Counted from the stretch's first letter, positions 20,425 through 30,988 are shown. The stretch: 64,000 nt of DNA from Pseudomonas protegens CHA0 (GCF_000397205.1 NC_021237.1:6207001-6271000); one strand, 5' to 3'. Program-made: numbers and translations. Notes: generated by a model from the letters alone, not told the origin.

Positions 20425-21410
20425 AACCCAGACGTTTCGCTCTGACACCCGGCGAACCGGCGGGTATAGGTCCTGACCTGTGCCTGCTACTCGCTTCGCA
20501 ACCCCAGCCTCACCCCCTGATTGCCATTACCAGCCGCGACCTGCTCCTAGAGCGGGCCGCGCAGCTGGGCGTGGCCGTCGATCTGCTGCCGGTAACCCTG
20601 GAGCAACTGCCGACTGAACCCGCCCCGGCGAACAGCCTATATGTCTGGGACACGCCCCTGGCCAAACCTGTGATCAGCGGCCAGCTGGACCAGGCCAATG
20701 CGGCTTTTGTCCTGCAAACCCTGACCCGCGCCGGCCAGGGCTGCCTGGACGGGCACTTTGCCGGCATGATCACCGCCCCCGTGCACAAAGGCGTGATCAA
20801 CGACTCCGGGATCGCTTTTTCCGGCCATACCGAATTCCTCGCCGACCTGACCCACACCGAGCAAGTGGTGATGATGCTGGCCACCCACGGCCTGCGCGTG
20901 GCGCTGGTAACCACCCACCTGCCCTTGCGGGAAATCGCCGACGCCATCACTGTCGAGCGCCTGGAGCGGGTCACGCGGATCCTGCATGCCGACCTGCAGC
21001 ACAAGTTCGGCATCGCCCGGCCACGCATCCTGGTCTGCGGGCTCAACCCCCACGCCGGTGAAGGCGGTCACCTGGGCCGCGAAGAAATCGACATCATCGA
21101 ACCTACCCTAGAGCGCCTGCGCACCGAAGGCATGGACCTGCGCGGTCCGTTGCCTGCCGACACTCTGTTTACCCCCAAATATCTGGAGCACTGCGACGCA
21201 GTGCTGGCGATGTACCACGACCAAGGCTTGCCTGTGCTGAAATACAAAGGCTTCGGTGCGGCCGTCAACGTGACGCTCGGCTTGCCGATCATCCGCACCT
21301 CCGTCGACCACGGCACCGCCCTGGACCTGGCCGGCAGCGGCAAGATCGACACCGGCAGCCTGCAGGTCGCCCTGGAAACCGCCTACCAGATGGCCGAGAA
21401 CCGTATATGA
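20421..21410 (+). CDS. pdxA: 4-hydroxythreonine-4-phosphate dehydrogenase
   Basis: This 329-residue enzyme oxidises 4-phosphohydroxy-L-threonine in the DXP-dependent route to pyridoxal phosphate. It begins [22 protein letters not shown], the family's [10 protein letters not shown] nucleotide-binding turn. Metal and substrate residues are in [28 protein letters not shown] and [15 protein letters not shown]. The start is GTG at 20421, overlapping the surA stop as GTGA, and its own stop overlaps rsmA as ATGA. Length is typical. Confidence 0.96.
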   Translation: MKPRRFALTPGEPAGIGPDLCLLLASQPQPHPLIAITSRDLLLERAAQLGVAVDLLPVTLEQLPTEPAPANSLYVWDTPLAKPVISGQLDQANAAFVLQTLTRAGQGCLDGHFAGMITAPVHKGVINDSGIAFSGHTEFLADLTHTEQVVMMLATHGLRVALVTTHLPLREIADAITVERLERVTRILHADLQHKFGIARPRILVCGLNPHAGEGGHLGREEIDIIEPTLERLRTEGMDLRGPLPADTLFTPKYLEHCDAVLAMYHDQGLPVLKYKGFGAAVNVTLGLPIIRTSVDHGTALDLAGSGKIDTGSLQVALETAYQMAENRI

Positions 21411-22219
21411 CCGAGCAATACCAACACCGGGCGCGCAAGCGCTTCGGCCAGAACTTCCTGCATGACGCTGGCGTCATCGACCGCATCCTGCGGTCCATCC
21501 ACGCCAAGCCCGAGGACCGCATGCTGGAAATCGGCCCGGGCCAGGGCGCCCTGACCGAAGGCCTGCTGGGCAGCGGCGCCCAGCTGGACGTGGTGGAGCT
21601 GGACAAGGACCTGATCCCGATCCTCAACCAGCAGTTCGCCGGCAAGAGCAACTTCAACCTGCACCAGGGCGACGCCCTGAAGTTTGACTTCAACACCCTG
21701 GGCGCAGCGCCAGGCAGCCTGCGGGTGGTCGGCAACCTGCCCTACAACATCTCTACTCCGCTGATCTTCCACCTGCTGCAGAACGCCGGACTGATCCGCG
21801 ACATGCACTTCATGCTGCAAAAGGAAGTGGTCGAACGCCTGGCTGCCGGCCCTGGCGGTGGTGATTGGGGCCGCCTATCGATCATGGTCCAGTATCACTG
21901 CCGTGTGGAGCACCTGTTCAACGTCGGCCCGGGCGCCTTCAATCCGCCGCCAAAAGTCGACTCGGCGATCGTGCGCCTGGTGCCCCACGCGGTACTGCCA
22001 CACCCTGCCAAGGATCATCGCCTGCTGGAGCGCATCGTGCGCGAAGCCTTCAACCAGCGCCGCAAGACCCTGCGCAACACCCTCAAGGCACTGCTCAGCA
22101 GCGCCGAGATCGAGGCCGCCGGCGTCGACGGCAGCCTGCGTCCCGAGCAACTGGACTTGGCCGCCTTCGTGCGCCTGGCCGATCAGTTGGCAGACCAGCC
22201 CAAGCCCGCTACCGACTGA
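21407..22219 (+). CDS. rsmA: 16S rRNA dimethyladenosine methyltransferase RsmA/KsgA
   Basis: This 270-residue SAM-dependent enzyme dimethylates the two adjacent adenines of the 3' helix of 16S rRNA during small-subunit maturation. It starts [20 protein letters not shown]; the SAM pocket [16 protein letters not shown] and the catalytic NLPYNIS motif (N-L-P-Y) are present. A C-terminal helical domain ends [11 protein letters not shown]. Four-base overlap with pdxA. A large hairpin at 22235-22279 marks the operon end. The symbol ksgA is equivalent; it is unrelated to the RNA-binding regulator that is also named RsmA in pseudomonads. Confidence 0.96.
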   Translation: MTEQYQHRARKRFGQNFLHDAGVIDRILRSIHAKPEDRMLEIGPGQGALTEGLLGSGAQLDVVELDKDLIPILNQQFAGKSNFNLHQGDALKFDFNTLGAAPGSLRVVGNLPYNISTPLIFHLLQNAGLIRDMHFMLQKEVVERLAAGPGGGDWGRLSIMVQYHCRVEHLFNVGPGAFNPPPKVDSAIVRLVPHAVLPHPAKDHRLLERIVREAFNQRRKTLRNTLKALLSSAEIEAAGVDGSLRPEQLDLAAFVRLADQLADQPKPATD

Positions 22220-22234
22220 AACGCCCTCGGCTGA

Positions 22235-22279
22235 TATCGGGTAGGACGCCAGACGGGATGTCTGGTCTACTACCCGATA
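22235..22279. terminator. Large two-tier hairpin between rsmA and apaG
   Basis: TATCGGGTAG (22235-22244) pairs perfectly with CTACCCGATA (22270-22279), and an inner CCAGA/TCTGG stem (22249-22265) is nested inside. No T-run follows. It probably ends the lptD-rsmA transcript or protects its 3' end. Confidence 0.5.
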
Positions 22280-22343
22280 CTTGACCTAGACTGACCTCCA
22301 TCAGTCCTGTCCCGCGTCCCGCTTTGCTTTAAAGGCCTCTTGC

Positions 22344-22724
22344 ATGTCCGATCCTCGTTACCAGGTCGACGTCAGCGTCGTCACTCGCTTTCTGGCAGAC
22401 CAATCGCAACCCGAGCAGAACCGCTTCGCTTTCGCCTACACCATCACCGTGCAGAACAATGGCTCGCTTCCAGCCAAGCTGCTGTCCCGGCACTGGGTGA
22501 TCACCGATGGCGACGGGCATGTCGAAGAGGTCCGTGGTGCCGGCGTGGTGGGCCAGCAACCGCTGATCGCCGCAGGCAAAAGCCACACCTACAGCAGCGG
22601 CACGGTAATGACCACCCGGGTTGGCAACATGCAGGGCAGCTATCAGATGCTCGCCGAGGACGGCAAACAGTTCGACGCCGTCATTGCGCCTTTCCGCCTG
22701 GCCGTGCCCGGAGCCTTGCACTGA
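22344..22724 (+). CDS. apaG: ApaG (Co2+/Mg2+ efflux-associated, DUF525)
   Basis: This 126-residue single-domain beta-sandwich protein begins [21 protein letters not shown] and contains the family hallmarks [35 protein letters not shown] and the GxMxGxY segment. ApaG homologues bind pyrophosphate-containing compounds and have been linked to divalent cation resistance, but the biochemical role is not settled. It overlaps apaH by one base (TGATG), a widely conserved pairing with the Ap4A hydrolase gene. Confidence 0.94.
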   Translation: MSDPRYQVDVSVVTRFLADQSQPEQNRFAFAYTITVQNNGSLPAKLLSRHWVITDGDGHVEEVRGAGVVGQQPLIAAGKSHTYSSGTVMTTRVGNMQGSYQMLAEDGKQFDAVIAPFRLAVPGALH

Positions 22725-23593
22725 TGGCGACCTACGCCGTCGGCGACCTGCAAGGCTGCCTGGAACCTCTGCAATGCCTGCTTGAACAAGTAGCCTTCGA
22801 TCCCGCCCGGGATCGCCTGTGGCTGGTGGGCGACCTGGTCAACCGTGGCCCGCAGTCGCTGGAAACCCTGCGCTACCTGTATTCGATCCGCGACTCGCTG
22901 GTCTGCGTGCTGGGCAATCACGACCTGCACCTGCTGGCCGTCTGGCGCAACGTCGAGCGCCTGAAGAAATCCGACACTCTGCGCGAGATCCTGGAGGCTC
23001 CCGATTGCGAGGAGCTCTTGCAGTGGCTGCGCCAGCAGAAGCTGATGCATTACGACGAAGCCCGCAACATCGCCATGGTGCACGCCGGCATAGCCCCCCA
23101 GTGGTCGCTGAAGAAAGCCCAGAAATGTGCCGCCGAGGTCGAAGAAGCGTTGCGCGACGACAACCTCTTCGACCCCTTCCTGGACGGTATGTATGGCAAT
23201 GATCCAGCGAAATGGGACAGTGATCTCAAAGGCGTGACTCGCCTGCGGGTCATCACCAACTACTTCACCCGCATGCGCTTCTGTACCAGCGACGGCAAGC
23301 TGGACCTCAAGAGCAAGGAGGGCCTGGACACCGCGCCACCGGGCTACGCCCCCTGGTTCAGCCACAAGGAGCGCAAGACCCGGGACCTGAAGATCATCTT
23401 CGGCCACTGGGCAGCCCTGGAAGGCCATTGCAACGAGCCCGGCATCTTCGCCCTGGACAGCGGCTGCGTCTGGGGCGGGGCCATGACCCTGCTGAATGTC
23501 GATAGCGGCGTACGCCTGACCTGCGACTGCGATGCCCAGGGCCGCACCGCCGCTCTTTCCCCCGAACCCCTGCCGGCACCGGCAAAGCGCTAG
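22724..23593 (+). CDS. apaH: Diadenosine tetraphosphatase (symmetrical)
   Basis: This 289-residue metallophosphatase splits Ap4A into two ADP. The calcineurin-type metal motifs are present: [13 protein letters not shown] (DxQG in place of DxHG, the normal ApaH form), [14 protein letters not shown] (GDxVxRG), LGNHDLHLL (GNHD) and VHAGIAP. The start ATG at 22724 shares a base with the apaG stop; the open frame continues upstream without coding character. The C-terminal tail ([22 protein letters not shown]) is proline-rich. Confidence 0.95.
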   Translation: MATYAVGDLQGCLEPLQCLLEQVAFDPARDRLWLVGDLVNRGPQSLETLRYLYSIRDSLVCVLGNHDLHLLAVWRNVERLKKSDTLREILEAPDCEELLQWLRQQKLMHYDEARNIAMVHAGIAPQWSLKKAQKCAAEVEEALRDDNLFDPFLDGMYGNDPAKWDSDLKGVTRLRVITNYFTRMRFCTSDGKLDLKSKEGLDTAPPGYAPWFSHKERKTRDLKIIFGHWAALEGHCNEPGIFALDSGCVWGGAMTLLNVDSGVRLTCDCDAQGRTAALSPEPLPAPAKR

Positions 23594-23626
23594 CCGGCGC
23601 TGATTATCAAGCTCCAGGAGCCCGCC

Positions 23627-23956
23627 ATGAGCGAATTCAAACGCATCCCCCCAGAACAGGCCCAGGCACTGCGCGAGCAAGGTGCCGTGGTGGTGGACAT
23701 CCGCGATCCGCAAACCTACGCACTGAACCACATCAGTGGCTCGCAACACCTGGACAATCACTCCATTTCCGACTTCATCCGCGCGGCTGACCTCGACGCT
23801 CCGCTAGTGGTGGTTTGCTATCACGGAAACTCGAGCCAGAGCGCGGCAGCCTACCTGGTCAGCCAGGGCTTTTCCGACGTCTACAGCCTGGATGGCGGCT
23901 TCGAACTGTGGCGCAGCACTTATCCAGCGGAAACCGCTCAGGGCAACCCTGAATAA
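23627..23956 (+). CDS. glpE: Thiosulfate sulfurtransferase GlpE (single-domain rhodanese)
   Basis: This 109-residue rhodanese domain begins [31 protein letters not shown]. The active-site loop is [11 protein letters not shown], with the sulfur-accepting cysteine and the six-residue loop typical of GlpE. Such enzymes move sulfane sulfur from thiosulfate to cyanide or thioredoxin. It lies 33 bases after apaH, with CAGGAG in front, and is probably co-transcribed with apaGH. Confidence 0.92.
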   Translation: MSEFKRIPPEQAQALREQGAVVVDIRDPQTYALNHISGSQHLDNHSISDFIRAADLDAPLVVVCYHGNSSQSAAAYLVSQGFSDVYSLDGGFELWRSTYPAETAQGNPE

Positions 23957-23973
23957 TTTTTTTCCGACGCTCT

Positions 23974-23994
23974 AGCCCGCGTACGACGCGGGCT
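23974..23994. terminator. Hairpin after glpE
   Basis: AGCCCGCG-TACGA-CGCGGGCT forms an 8-base perfect stem 17 bases past the glpE stop codon. The T-run lies before rather than after the stem, so this is a terminator-like hairpin, not a textbook intrinsic terminator. Confidence 0.45.
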
Positions 23995-24043
23995 GACGCA
24001 GCACCAGACGAACGGTAGCGGGCAACTAATTCCCCATCTCGCC

Positions 24044-24070
24044 TTGACCTCCCGGATTCCGAACTATCCT
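24044..24070 (+). promoter_or_regulatory. Candidate RpoS-type promoter for the prkA operon
   Basis: TTGACC at 24044-24049 and CTATCCTTAG from 24064 resemble a -35 and the extended -10 (CTAYRCTTAA-like) preferred by the stationary-phase sigma factor. It stands 186 bases before prkA, whose operon is stress- and stationary-phase-controlled in enteric bacteria. The leader downstream contains a short GCCGGT/ACCGGC dyad near 24107. Confidence 0.35.
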
Positions 24071-24255
24071 TAGCCTCAGGCCATCCAAATCAGGGGAGAG
24101 CCGGTACACCGGCGAGCGGGTCATCGGTACTAGCTTTCAAGGTCGATAGCTTTGAAAGTGTTCTGGGGGGTAAACAGCAGCTGGAAACTCAGCTGCATGC
24201 CAGCACTTGACTGACTGATCCGACGCCGGCTCCACGTATCGAGCGAGGTGACGTC

Positions 24256-26178
24256 ATGAGTATTTTTAGCCACTTCCAACAACGCTTCGAATCCACACGC
24301 CAGGAAGAGTTTTCGCTGCAGGAATACCTGGAGCTGTGCAAGAAGGATCGAAGCGCCTACGCCTCGGCCGCCGAGCGCCTGCTGCTGGCCATCGGCGAGC
24401 CCGAATTGCTGGATACCTCGACCAATTCGAGGCTGTCGCGAATCTTCTCCAACAAAGTGATTCGCCGCTATCCGGCGTTCGAAGACTTCCATGGCATGGA
24501 AGAATGCATCGATCAGATCGTCTCCTACTTCCGTCATGCCGCTCAGGGCCTGGAAGAAAAGAAACAGATCCTCTATCTGCTGGGGCCGGTGGGCGGTGGT
24601 AAATCCTCCCTCGCCGAGAAACTCAAGCAACTGATCGAGAAAGTGCCCTTCTACGCCATCAAGGGCTCTCCGGTCTTCGAATCACCGCTGGGCCTGTTCA
24701 ACGCCACGGAAGATGGCGCGATTCTCGAAGAAGACTTCGGCATTCCCCGGCGTTATCTCAACACCATCATGTCGCCCTGGGCCACCAAGCGCCTGTCGGA
24801 GTTCGGCGGCGACATCAGCCAGTTCCGGGTGGTGAAACTCTATCCGTCGATCCTCAACCAGATTGCCGTGGCCAAGACCGAGCCTGGGGATGAGAACAAC
24901 CAGGACATCTCGGCCCTCGTGGGCAAGGTGGATATCCGCAAGCTGGAAGAATTCCCCCAGAACGACGCCGACGCCTACAGCTACTCCGGGGCGCTGTGCC
25001 GGGCCAACCAGGGCCTGATGGAATTCGTCGAAATGTTCAAGGCACCGATCAAGGTGCTGCACCCATTGCTGACCGCGACGCAGGAAGGCAACTACAACAG
25101 CACCGAGGGCCTGGGGGCGATTCCGTTTACCGGCATTCTGCTGGCCCACTCCAACGAGTCGGAATGGCACACCTTCCGCAACAACAAGAACAACGAAGCC
25201 TTCATCGACCGGATCTATATCGTCAAGGTGCCGTACTGCCTGCGGGTCACCGATGAGGTGAAGATCTACGACAAGCTGCTGTTCAACAGCTCCCTGGCCA
25301 AGGCCCACTGCGCCCCCGACACCCTGAAGATGCTGGCGCAGTTCACCGTGCTTTCGCGCCTCAAGGAACCGGAGAACTCCAACATCTACTCGAAGATGCG
25401 GGTGTATGACGGCGAAAATCTCAAGGACACCGATCCCAAGGCCAAGTCGATCCAGGAGTACCGTGACAGCGCCGGCGTCGATGAGGGGATGAACGGGTTG
25501 TCGACTCGCTTTGCCTTCAAGATCCTGTCGAAGGTCTTCAACTTCGACCCTCACGAAGTGGCGGCGAACCCGGTGCACCTGCTGTACGTGCTGGAACAGC
25601 AGATCGAGCAAGAGCAGTTCCAGGCAGAAACCCGCGAGCGCTACCTGCGCTTCCTCAAGGAATACCTGGCACCGCGCTACATCGAATTCATCGGCAAGGA
25701 GATCCAGACCGCCTACCTCGAGTCCTACAGCGAGTACGGCCAGAACATCTTCGACCGCTACGTGCTCTATGCGGACTTCTGGATCCAGGATCAGGAATAC
25801 CGCGATCCGGAGACCGGCGAAATCCTCAATCGCGTGGCCCTCAACGAGGAACTGGAAAAGATCGAAAAACCGGCCGGGATCAGCAACCCGAAAGATTTCC
25901 GCAACGAAATCGTCAATTTCGTCCTGCGCGCCCGGGCCAACAACAACGGCAAGAACCCCACCTGGCTCAGCTACGAGAAGCTGCGGGTGGTCATCGAGAA
26001 GAAAATGTTCTCCAACACCGAGGACCTGTTGCCGGTCATCAGCTTCAACGCCAAGGCGAGCAAGGAGGATCAGCAGAAGCACAACGACTTCGTCACACGA
26101 ATGGTCGAGCGCGGCTACACCGACAAACAGGTACGGCTGCTATCCGAATGGTATCTGCGGGTCAGAAAGTCGCAGTAA
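24256..26178 (+). CDS. prkA: PrkA-family serine protein kinase (YeaG)
   Basis: This 640-residue cytoplasmic protein has an N-terminal AAA-type nucleotide-binding domain with Walker A LLGPVGGGKSSLAEK (about residue 115) and a C-terminal kinase-like domain. It begins MSIFSHFQQRFESTRQEEFSLQEYLELCK, diagnostic of the PrkA/YeaG family, and has the usual ~640-residue length. YeaG is involved in adaptation to nitrogen starvation and stress in E. coli. GAGCGAGGTGACGTC precedes the ATG. It leads the prkA-yeaH-spoVR cluster; the three are conserved together in many proteobacteria, but their joint biochemical role remains poorly defined. Confidence 0.94.
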   Translation: MSIFSHFQQRFESTRQEEFSLQEYLELCKKDRSAYASAAERLLLAIGEPELLDTSTNSRLSRIFSNKVIRRYPAFEDFHGMEECIDQIVSYFRHAAQGLEEKKQILYLLGPVGGGKSSLAEKLKQLIEKVPFYAIKGSPVFESPLGLFNATEDGAILEEDFGIPRRYLNTIMSPWATKRLSEFGGDISQFRVVKLYPSILNQIAVAKTEPGDENNQDISALVGKVDIRKLEEFPQNDADAYSYSGALCRANQGLMEFVEMFKAPIKVLHPLLTATQEGNYNSTEGLGAIPFTGILLAHSNESEWHTFRNNKNNEAFIDRIYIVKVPYCLRVTDEVKIYDKLLFNSSLAKAHCAPDTLKMLAQFTVLSRLKEPENSNIYSKMRVYDGENLKDTDPKAKSIQEYRDSAGVDEGMNGLSTRFAFKILSKVFNFDPHEVAANPVHLLYVLEQQIEQEQFQAETRERYLRFLKEYLAPRYIEFIGKEIQTAYLESYSEYGQNIFDRYVLYADFWIQDQEYRDPETGEILNRVALNEELEKIEKPAGISNPKDFRNEIVNFVLRARANNNGKNPTWLSYEKLRVVIEKKMFSNTEDLLPVISFNAKASKEDQQKHNDFVTRMVERGYTDKQVRLLSEWYLRVRKSQ

Positions 26179-26222
26179 AGCAGCTGCAAGCTTCTAGCCC
26201 CAAGCTGCGGGCACCTTGCCGT

Positions 26223-26240
26223 AGAGCCCTTGCGGGCTCT
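26223..26240. terminator. Hairpin between prkA and yeaH
   Basis: AGAGCCC-TTGC-GGGCTCT gives a 7-base perfect stem in the 118-base gap. It probably reduces read-through or stabilises the prkA mRNA rather than ending transcription, since yeaH has no obvious promoter of its own. Confidence 0.4.
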
Positions 26241-26296
26241 GCTGCAACGCTGCCTACCGCTTGAAGCTTATGTCTTGAAGCTCCCCGGAGGGGCCC

Positions 26297-27571
26297 ATGA
26301 GCTATGTGATCGACCGACGTCTCAATGGCAAGAACAAGAGCACGGTAAACCGCCAGCGGTTTCTGCGGCGCTACCGTGACCACATTAAAAAGGCCGTCGA
26401 AGAGGCGGTTAGCCGGCGCTCCATCACCGATATGGAGCATGGCGAGCAAATCAGCATTCCCGGGCGGGATATCGACGAGCCGGTGCTGCACCACGGCCGT
26501 GGCGGCAAGCAGACCGTGGTTCACCCAGGCAACAAGGAATTCACTGCCGGCGAGCACATTGCCAGGCCTCAAGGCGGCGGTGGGGGCGGTGGCGGCCGGG
26601 GCAAGGCCGGCAACTCCGGCGAAGGCATGGACGAGTTCGTGTTCCAGATCACCCAGGAGGAATTCCTCGAATTCATGTTCGAGGACCTGGAACTGCCCAA
26701 CCTGGTGAAACGCAACCTGACCGGAACCGACACCTTCAAGACCGTACGAGCCGGGATCAGCAACGAAGGCAACCCGGCCCGGATCAATATCATCCGTACC
26801 TTGCGGTCGGCCCACGCGCGGCGCATTGCCTTGTCCGGCAGCAGCCGGGCCAAGCTGCGGGAAGCCAAGGAAGAACTGGCGCGCCTGAAGCGGGAAGAAC
26901 CGGACAATTTCGGCGATATCCAGGAGCTTGAGGCGGAAATCGAGCGCCTGAGTGCCCGGATTCACCGCGTGCCCTTCCTCGACACCTTCGACCTCAAGTA
27001 CAACCTGCTGGTGAAACAGCCCAACCCCAGCTCCAAGGCGGTGATGTTCTGCCTGATGGACGTTTCCGGCTCCATGACCCAGGCCACCAAAGACATCGCC
27101 AAGCGTTTCTTCATCCTTCTGTACCTGTTCCTCAAGCGCAACTACGACAAGATCGACGTCGTGTTCATCCGCCACCACACCAGTGCCCGGGAAGTGGACG
27201 AAGAGGAGTTCTTCTATTCACGGGAAACCGGCGGCACCATCGTCTCCAGCGCCCTGAAGCTGATGCAGGAGATCATGGCCGAACGCTACCCGAGCAACGA
27301 GTGGAACATCTACGCTGCCCAGGCCTCCGATGGCGACAACTGGAACGACGACTCGCCGATCTGCCGCGACATCCTGATCAACCAGATCATGCCGTTCGTG
27401 CAGTACTACACCTACGTGGAAATCACCCCGCGCGAGCACCAGGCCCTGTGGTTCGAGTACGAACGCATCGCCGAGGCCTTTTCCGATACATTCGCCCAGC
27501 AGCAACTGGTTTCGGCCGGAGACATCTATCCGGTCTTCCGTGAACTCTTCCAGCGCAGGTTAGTGACATGA
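26297..27571 (+). CDS. yeaH: YeaH/DUF444-family von Willebrand A-domain protein
   Basis: This 424-residue protein begins [39 protein letters not shown] glycine-rich linker (about residues 94-103, a run of Gly) precedes a segment ([22 protein letters not shown]) and a coiled-coil (about 195-220). The C-terminal half holds a vWA-like fold with a MIDAS metal motif DVSGSMTQ (D-x-S-G-S). It is encoded after prkA and overlaps spoVR by four bases (ATGA), so YeaH and SpoVR are made together. GGAGGGGCCC precedes the start. Function is unknown beyond stress association. Confidence 0.93.
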   Translation: MSYVIDRRLNGKNKSTVNRQRFLRRYRDHIKKAVEEAVSRRSITDMEHGEQISIPGRDIDEPVLHHGRGGKQTVVHPGNKEFTAGEHIARPQGGGGGGGGRGKAGNSGEGMDEFVFQITQEEFLEFMFEDLELPNLVKRNLTGTDTFKTVRAGISNEGNPARINIIRTLRSAHARRIALSGSSRAKLREAKEELARLKREEPDNFGDIQELEAEIERLSARIHRVPFLDTFDLKYNLLVKQPNPSSKAVMFCLMDVSGSMTQATKDIAKRFFILLYLFLKRNYDKIDVVFIRHHTSAREVDEEEFFYSRETGGTIVSSALKLMQEIMAERYPSNEWNIYAAQASDGDNWNDDSPICRDILINQIMPFVQYYTYVEITPREHQALWFEYERIAEAFSDTFAQQQLVSAGDIYPVFRELFQRRLVT

Positions 27572-29130
27572 CCGCCAGAGAGCAGAAGCGCCAACCCATC
27601 TCCACCGGCTCGGAATGGACCTTCGAGCTGATCCAGGCCTACGACCGTGAAATCAGCCGTATCGCGGCCCGCTATGCCCTGGACACCTATCCCAACCAGA
27701 TCGAAGTGATCACCGCCGAGCAGATGATGGACGCCTATGCCTCGGTGGGCATGCCCCTGGGCTATCACCACTGGTCCTACGGCAAGCACTTCCTCAGCAC
27801 CGAAAAATCCTACAGCCGGGGCCAGATGGGCCTGGCCTACGAAATCGTCATCAACTCCGACCCTTGCATTGCCTATCTGATGGAAGAGAACACCATCTGC
27901 ATGCAGGCGCTGGTGGTGGCTCACGCCTGCTATGGCCACAACAGCTTCTTCAAGGGCAATTACCTGTTCCGCACCTGGACCGATGCCAGCTCGATCATCG
28001 ACTACCTGGTGTTCGCCAAGCAGTACATCATGCAATGCGAGGAGCGCCATGGCATCGATGCCGTGGAAGATCTGCTGGACTCCTGCCATGCCTTGATGAA
28101 CTACGGTGTCGACCGCTACAAGCGGCCCTACCCGATTTCCGCCGAAGAAGAACGGCGCCGGCAGAAAGACCGGGAGGAACACCTGCAGAAACAGATCAAC
28201 GACCTGTGGCGCACCATTCCCAAGGGCGCGGACAAGTACAGCGACAAGGACAATGCGCGCTTCCCCGCCGAACCTCAGGAAAACATCCTCTATTTCATCG
28301 AAAAACACGCGCCACTGCTAGAGCCCTGGCAACGCGAGATCGTGCGCATCGTGCGCAAGATCGCCCAGTACTTCTACCCGCAACGCCAGACCCAGGTGAT
28401 GAACGAAGGCTGGGCTACCTTCTGGCACTACACCTTGATGAACGATCTGTACGACGAAGGCCTGGTCACCGATGGCTTCATGATGGAATTCCTCACCTCC
28501 CATACCAGCGTGGTATTCCAGCCAGGCTTCGACAGCCCCTACTACAACGGCATCAACCCCTATGCCTTGGGCTTTGCCATGTACCGCGATATCCGACGCA
28601 TCTGCGAGGAGCCCACGGAAGAGGACCGGCGCTGGTTCCCGGAACTGGCCGGCACCGACTGGCTGTCGAGCATCAAGTTCGCCATGAGCAGCTTCAAGGA
28701 CGAGAGCTTCATCCTGCAGTACCTGTCGCCCAAGGTCATCCGCGATCTCAAGCTGTTCAGCATCATGGACGACGACCAGAAGGACGACCTGCTGGTACCG
28801 GCAATCCATGATGAAAGCGGCTATCGGATCATCCGTGAAACCCTGGCCGCGCAATACAACCTGGGCAACCGCGAACCCAACGTGCAGATCTGGAGCATCG
28901 ACCGCCGGGGCGACCGCTCCTTGACCCTGCGTCATCAGCAACACGACCGTAAACCCCTGGGGGATTCCACCGACGAAGTGCTCAAGCACCTGCACCGCCT
29001 CTGGGGCTTCGACATTCACCTGGAAACCCTGCAGGGCGACCAGGTGATGAAAACCCACCACGTACCGCCAAAGAGCGATCACAACGAAAACGACTACGGT
29101 CGCCTGGACCTGGCGGTTATCCACCTTTAA
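27568..29130 (+). CDS. SpoVR-family protein (YcgB)
   Basis: This 520-residue soluble protein begins [33 protein letters not shown]. It carries conserved blocks [29 protein letters not shown] and [21 protein letters not shown] that are diagnostic of the SpoVR/YcgB family. The H-x-x-x-H and E-x-W-A-x-x-x-H arrangements look like metal-ligand or protease-like sites but no activity has been proven. The name derives from a Bacillus spore-cortex gene; non-sporulating proteobacteria carry it with prkA and yeaH, as here. A strong terminator follows. Confidence 0.93.
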   Translation: MTAREQKRQPISTGSEWTFELIQAYDREISRIAARYALDTYPNQIEVITAEQMMDAYASVGMPLGYHHWSYGKHFLSTEKSYSRGQMGLAYEIVINSDPCIAYLMEENTICMQALVVAHACYGHNSFFKGNYLFRTWTDASSIIDYLVFAKQYIMQCEERHGIDAVEDLLDSCHALMNYGVDRYKRPYPISAEEERRRQKDREEHLQKQINDLWRTIPKGADKYSDKDNARFPAEPQENILYFIEKHAPLLEPWQREIVRIVRKIAQYFYPQRQTQVMNEGWATFWHYTLMNDLYDEGLVTDGFMMEFLTSHTSVVFQPGFDSPYYNGINPYALGFAMYRDIRRICEEPTEEDRRWFPELAGTDWLSSIKFAMSSFKDESFILQYLSPKVIRDLKLFSIMDDDQKDDLLVPAIHDESGYRIIRETLAAQYNLGNREPNVQIWSIDRRGDRSLTLRHQQHDRKPLGDSTDEVLKHLHRLWGFDIHLETLQGDQVMKTHHVPPKSDHNENDYGRLDLAVIHL

Positions 29131-29141
29131 GCCCGATAACA

Positions 29142-29196
29142 AGCCTCCGGATGCGCGATACAAGGGTTATCCTGTCGCGCTAACGGAGGTTTTTTT
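29142..29196 (+). terminator. Intrinsic terminator overlapping the cca ribosome-binding site
   Basis: CCTCCG (29144-29149) pairs with CGGAGG (29184-29189), an inner GCGCGA/TCGCGC stem (29153-29158 with 29175-29180) sits inside, and seven T residues follow at 29190-29196. The CGGAGG arm is also the Shine-Dalgarno of cca, whose ATG starts at 29197. One element could therefore both end the spoVR transcript and mask cca translation. Confidence 0.75.
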
Positions 29197-30426
29197 ATGC
29201 GGATTTACAAAGTCGGCGGCGCCGTGCGCGATCGCCTGCTCGGCAGGCCGGTTACCGATATCGACTGGGTGGTAGTGGGTGCCAGCGCAGAGGAGATGCT
29301 CGCCAAGGGCTTTCGCCCCGTGGGCGCGGACTTCCCGGTGTTCCTGCACCCCAAGAGCGGCGAGGAGTATGCCCTGGCCCGCACCGAGCGCAAGAGTGGG
29401 CGGGGTTATGGCGGTTTCACCTTCCATGCCAGCCCGGAAGTCACCCTGGAAGAGGACCTGATCCGTCGCGACCTGACCATCAACGCCATGGCCGAAGATG
29501 AACAGGGCCGCCTCACCGATCCCTACAACGGTCAGAAGGACCTTGAAGAGCGGCTATTGCGCCACGTTTCCCCGGCATTCGCCGAAGATCCCCTGCGAGT
29601 ACTGCGGGTCGCCCGCTTCGCCGCCCGCTACGCCGGTCTGGGTTTTCGCGTGGCGCCAGAGACACTCGAGCTGATGCGCGAACTTAGTGAATCCGGTGAG
29701 CTTCAGGCCCTGACGGCCGAACGCAGCTGGAAAGAGATATCTCGCGCCCTGATGGAGGATCAGCCCCAGGTCTTTATCCAGGTATTGCGCGACTGCGGCG
29801 CGCTGGCGGTGCTGATGCCCGAAATCGACGCACTGTTCGGCGTACCTCAACCCGCGGTCCACCACCCGGAGATAGACACCGGCGCGCACACCCTCAGCGT
29901 TCTGCTGCAAGCCGCGTTGCATCAGCAACCCCTCAGCGTGCGCTGGGCCTGCCTGCTCCACGACCTGGGCAAAGGCCTGACACCCGAGGAGGAGTGGCCA
30001 CGGCACATTGGCCATGAGCGCACAGGCCTGGAACTGATCAAGGCGGTCAATGAACGCTTCAAGGCGCCCCGGGAATGCCAGGAGCTGGCACTGCTGGTGG
30101 GCCAGTACCATACCCACGGCCACAAGGCGCTGGAACTCAAGGCCTCGACACTCCTGGAACTATTGCAAAGTTTCGACGTGTTCCGACGCCCACAGCGTTT
30201 CGAAGAGTTCATAGCGGCATGCGAAATGGATGCTCGCGGCCGTCTTGGGCTGGAGTCGCGGCCTTATCCGCAGGCCGATTACCTGCGAGGAGCCGCCGAG
30301 GCGGCGCGCAAGGTGGCGGTTCAACCCTTGCTGGAACAGGGGTTCAAGGGGCCGCAACTGGGCGAGGCACTAAGGCTGGAACGACTGAAGGCCATCAAGG
30401 CCTACAAGGAACAGCACGCGCCTTGA
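29197..30426 (+). CDS. cca: tRNA nucleotidyltransferase (CCA-adding) with HD domain
   Basis: This 409-residue enzyme adds or repairs the CCA end of tRNAs. The class II nucleotidyltransferase head reads [28 protein letters not shown] with the catalytic DxD (DID). [16 protein letters not shown] and the template helix [18 protein letters not shown] follow. A C-terminal HD phosphohydrolase domain ([20 protein letters not shown]) makes it the multifunctional long form. The ATG follows directly on a seven-T terminator tail, so its translation may depend on disruption of that hairpin. Length agrees with E. coli (412). Confidence 0.95.
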   Translation: MRIYKVGGAVRDRLLGRPVTDIDWVVVGASAEEMLAKGFRPVGADFPVFLHPKSGEEYALARTERKSGRGYGGFTFHASPEVTLEEDLIRRDLTINAMAEDEQGRLTDPYNGQKDLEERLLRHVSPAFAEDPLRVLRVARFAARYAGLGFRVAPETLELMRELSESGELQALTAERSWKEISRALMEDQPQVFIQVLRDCGALAVLMPEIDALFGVPQPAVHHPEIDTGAHTLSVLLQAALHQQPLSVRWACLLHDLGKGLTPEEEWPRHIGHERTGLELIKAVNERFKAPRECQELALLVGQYHTHGHKALELKASTLLELLQSFDVFRRPQRFEEFIAACEMDARGRLGLESRPYPQADYLRGAAEAARKVAVQPLLEQGFKGPQLGEALRLERLKAIKAYKEQHAP

Positions 30427-30431
30427 GTGAG

Positions 30432-30458
30432 TCGCGGACCGCCCCGACTGGTCCGCGA
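30432..30458. terminator. Bidirectional hairpin between cca and folK
   Basis: TCGCGGACC (30432-30440) pairs perfectly with GGTCCGCGA (30450-30458). The genes on both sides converge on it, with stop codons 6 and 15 bases away. Only a short TT follows. Confidence 0.6.
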
Positions 30459-30472
30459 TTAGCCGAGGGTAG

Positions 30473-30988
30473 CTATAAGTCTGGAGGGGTCAGTTGCATG
30501 CCCCGCCATTCGAAGGCGACCGGGGCCAGCACCTGATCGATCTGCGCCTCGGCCCAGAGCGCCCCGAGGCTCTTGCCCGCCAGCGGATGCACCCGCTCGG
30601 GCGCCATCAGCGACAGCGGCCAGAGCACGAAGGCGTTCTTCAGAATCTCTGCCCGGGGCAGGATCAGGCCATCGAAATTGCCGGTCAGTTCACCGTAGAG
30701 CAATACATCGATATCCAGCGGCAGGCCTTTACGATCAGGGGCATAACGGCCGTTATCGGCCTCGATGAACTTCAGGCGCCGGTCCAGCTCGATCAGAGGC
30801 AAGTCGGTAAAAGCCGTCACCACCAGGTTGAAGAACGGGCCGCTCTTGATTCCCACCGGCTGGCTTTCGAACACCGGCGAGCAACGCATATCCACCAGAA
30901 AACCGGCCAGGGCATCGAGCCCGGCCCGCAGATGAACTTCACGCTCGATATTGCTACCGAGCCCCAGATACACCTGAGTCAGCGACAT
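30473..30988 (-). CDS. folK: 2-amino-4-hydroxy-6-hydroxymethyldihydropteridine pyrophosphokinase
   Basis: This 171-residue enzyme transfers pyrophosphate from ATP to 6-hydroxymethyl-dihydropterin in folate synthesis. It starts [20 protein letters not shown] (GLGSN motif). The substrate and metal-binding DRKGLPLDIDVLLYG and PRAEILKNAFVLWPL (normally P-H-x-x-x-x-R-x-F-V) are visible, with Ala-Glu at the usual His position. The start at 30988 lies inside the end of folB (10-base overlap), so aldolase and kinase are coupled. A longer upstream frame exists but duplicates the folB region. Confidence 0.93.
   Translation of the reverse strand: MSLTQVYLGLGSNIEREVHLRAGLDALAGFLVDMRCSPVFESQPVGIKSGPFFNLVVTAFTDLPLIELDRRLKFIEADNGRYAPDRKGLPLDIDVLLYGELTGNFDGLILPRAEILKNAFVLWPLSLMAPERVHPLAGKSLGALWAEAQIDQVLAPVAFEWRGMQLTPPDL

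Noticed and set aside
30075..30536. 153-codon frame across the cca 3' end and terminator
   Set aside because: Different frame of cca with Gly/Arg/Ala-rich composition, then crosses the cca/folK hairpin.
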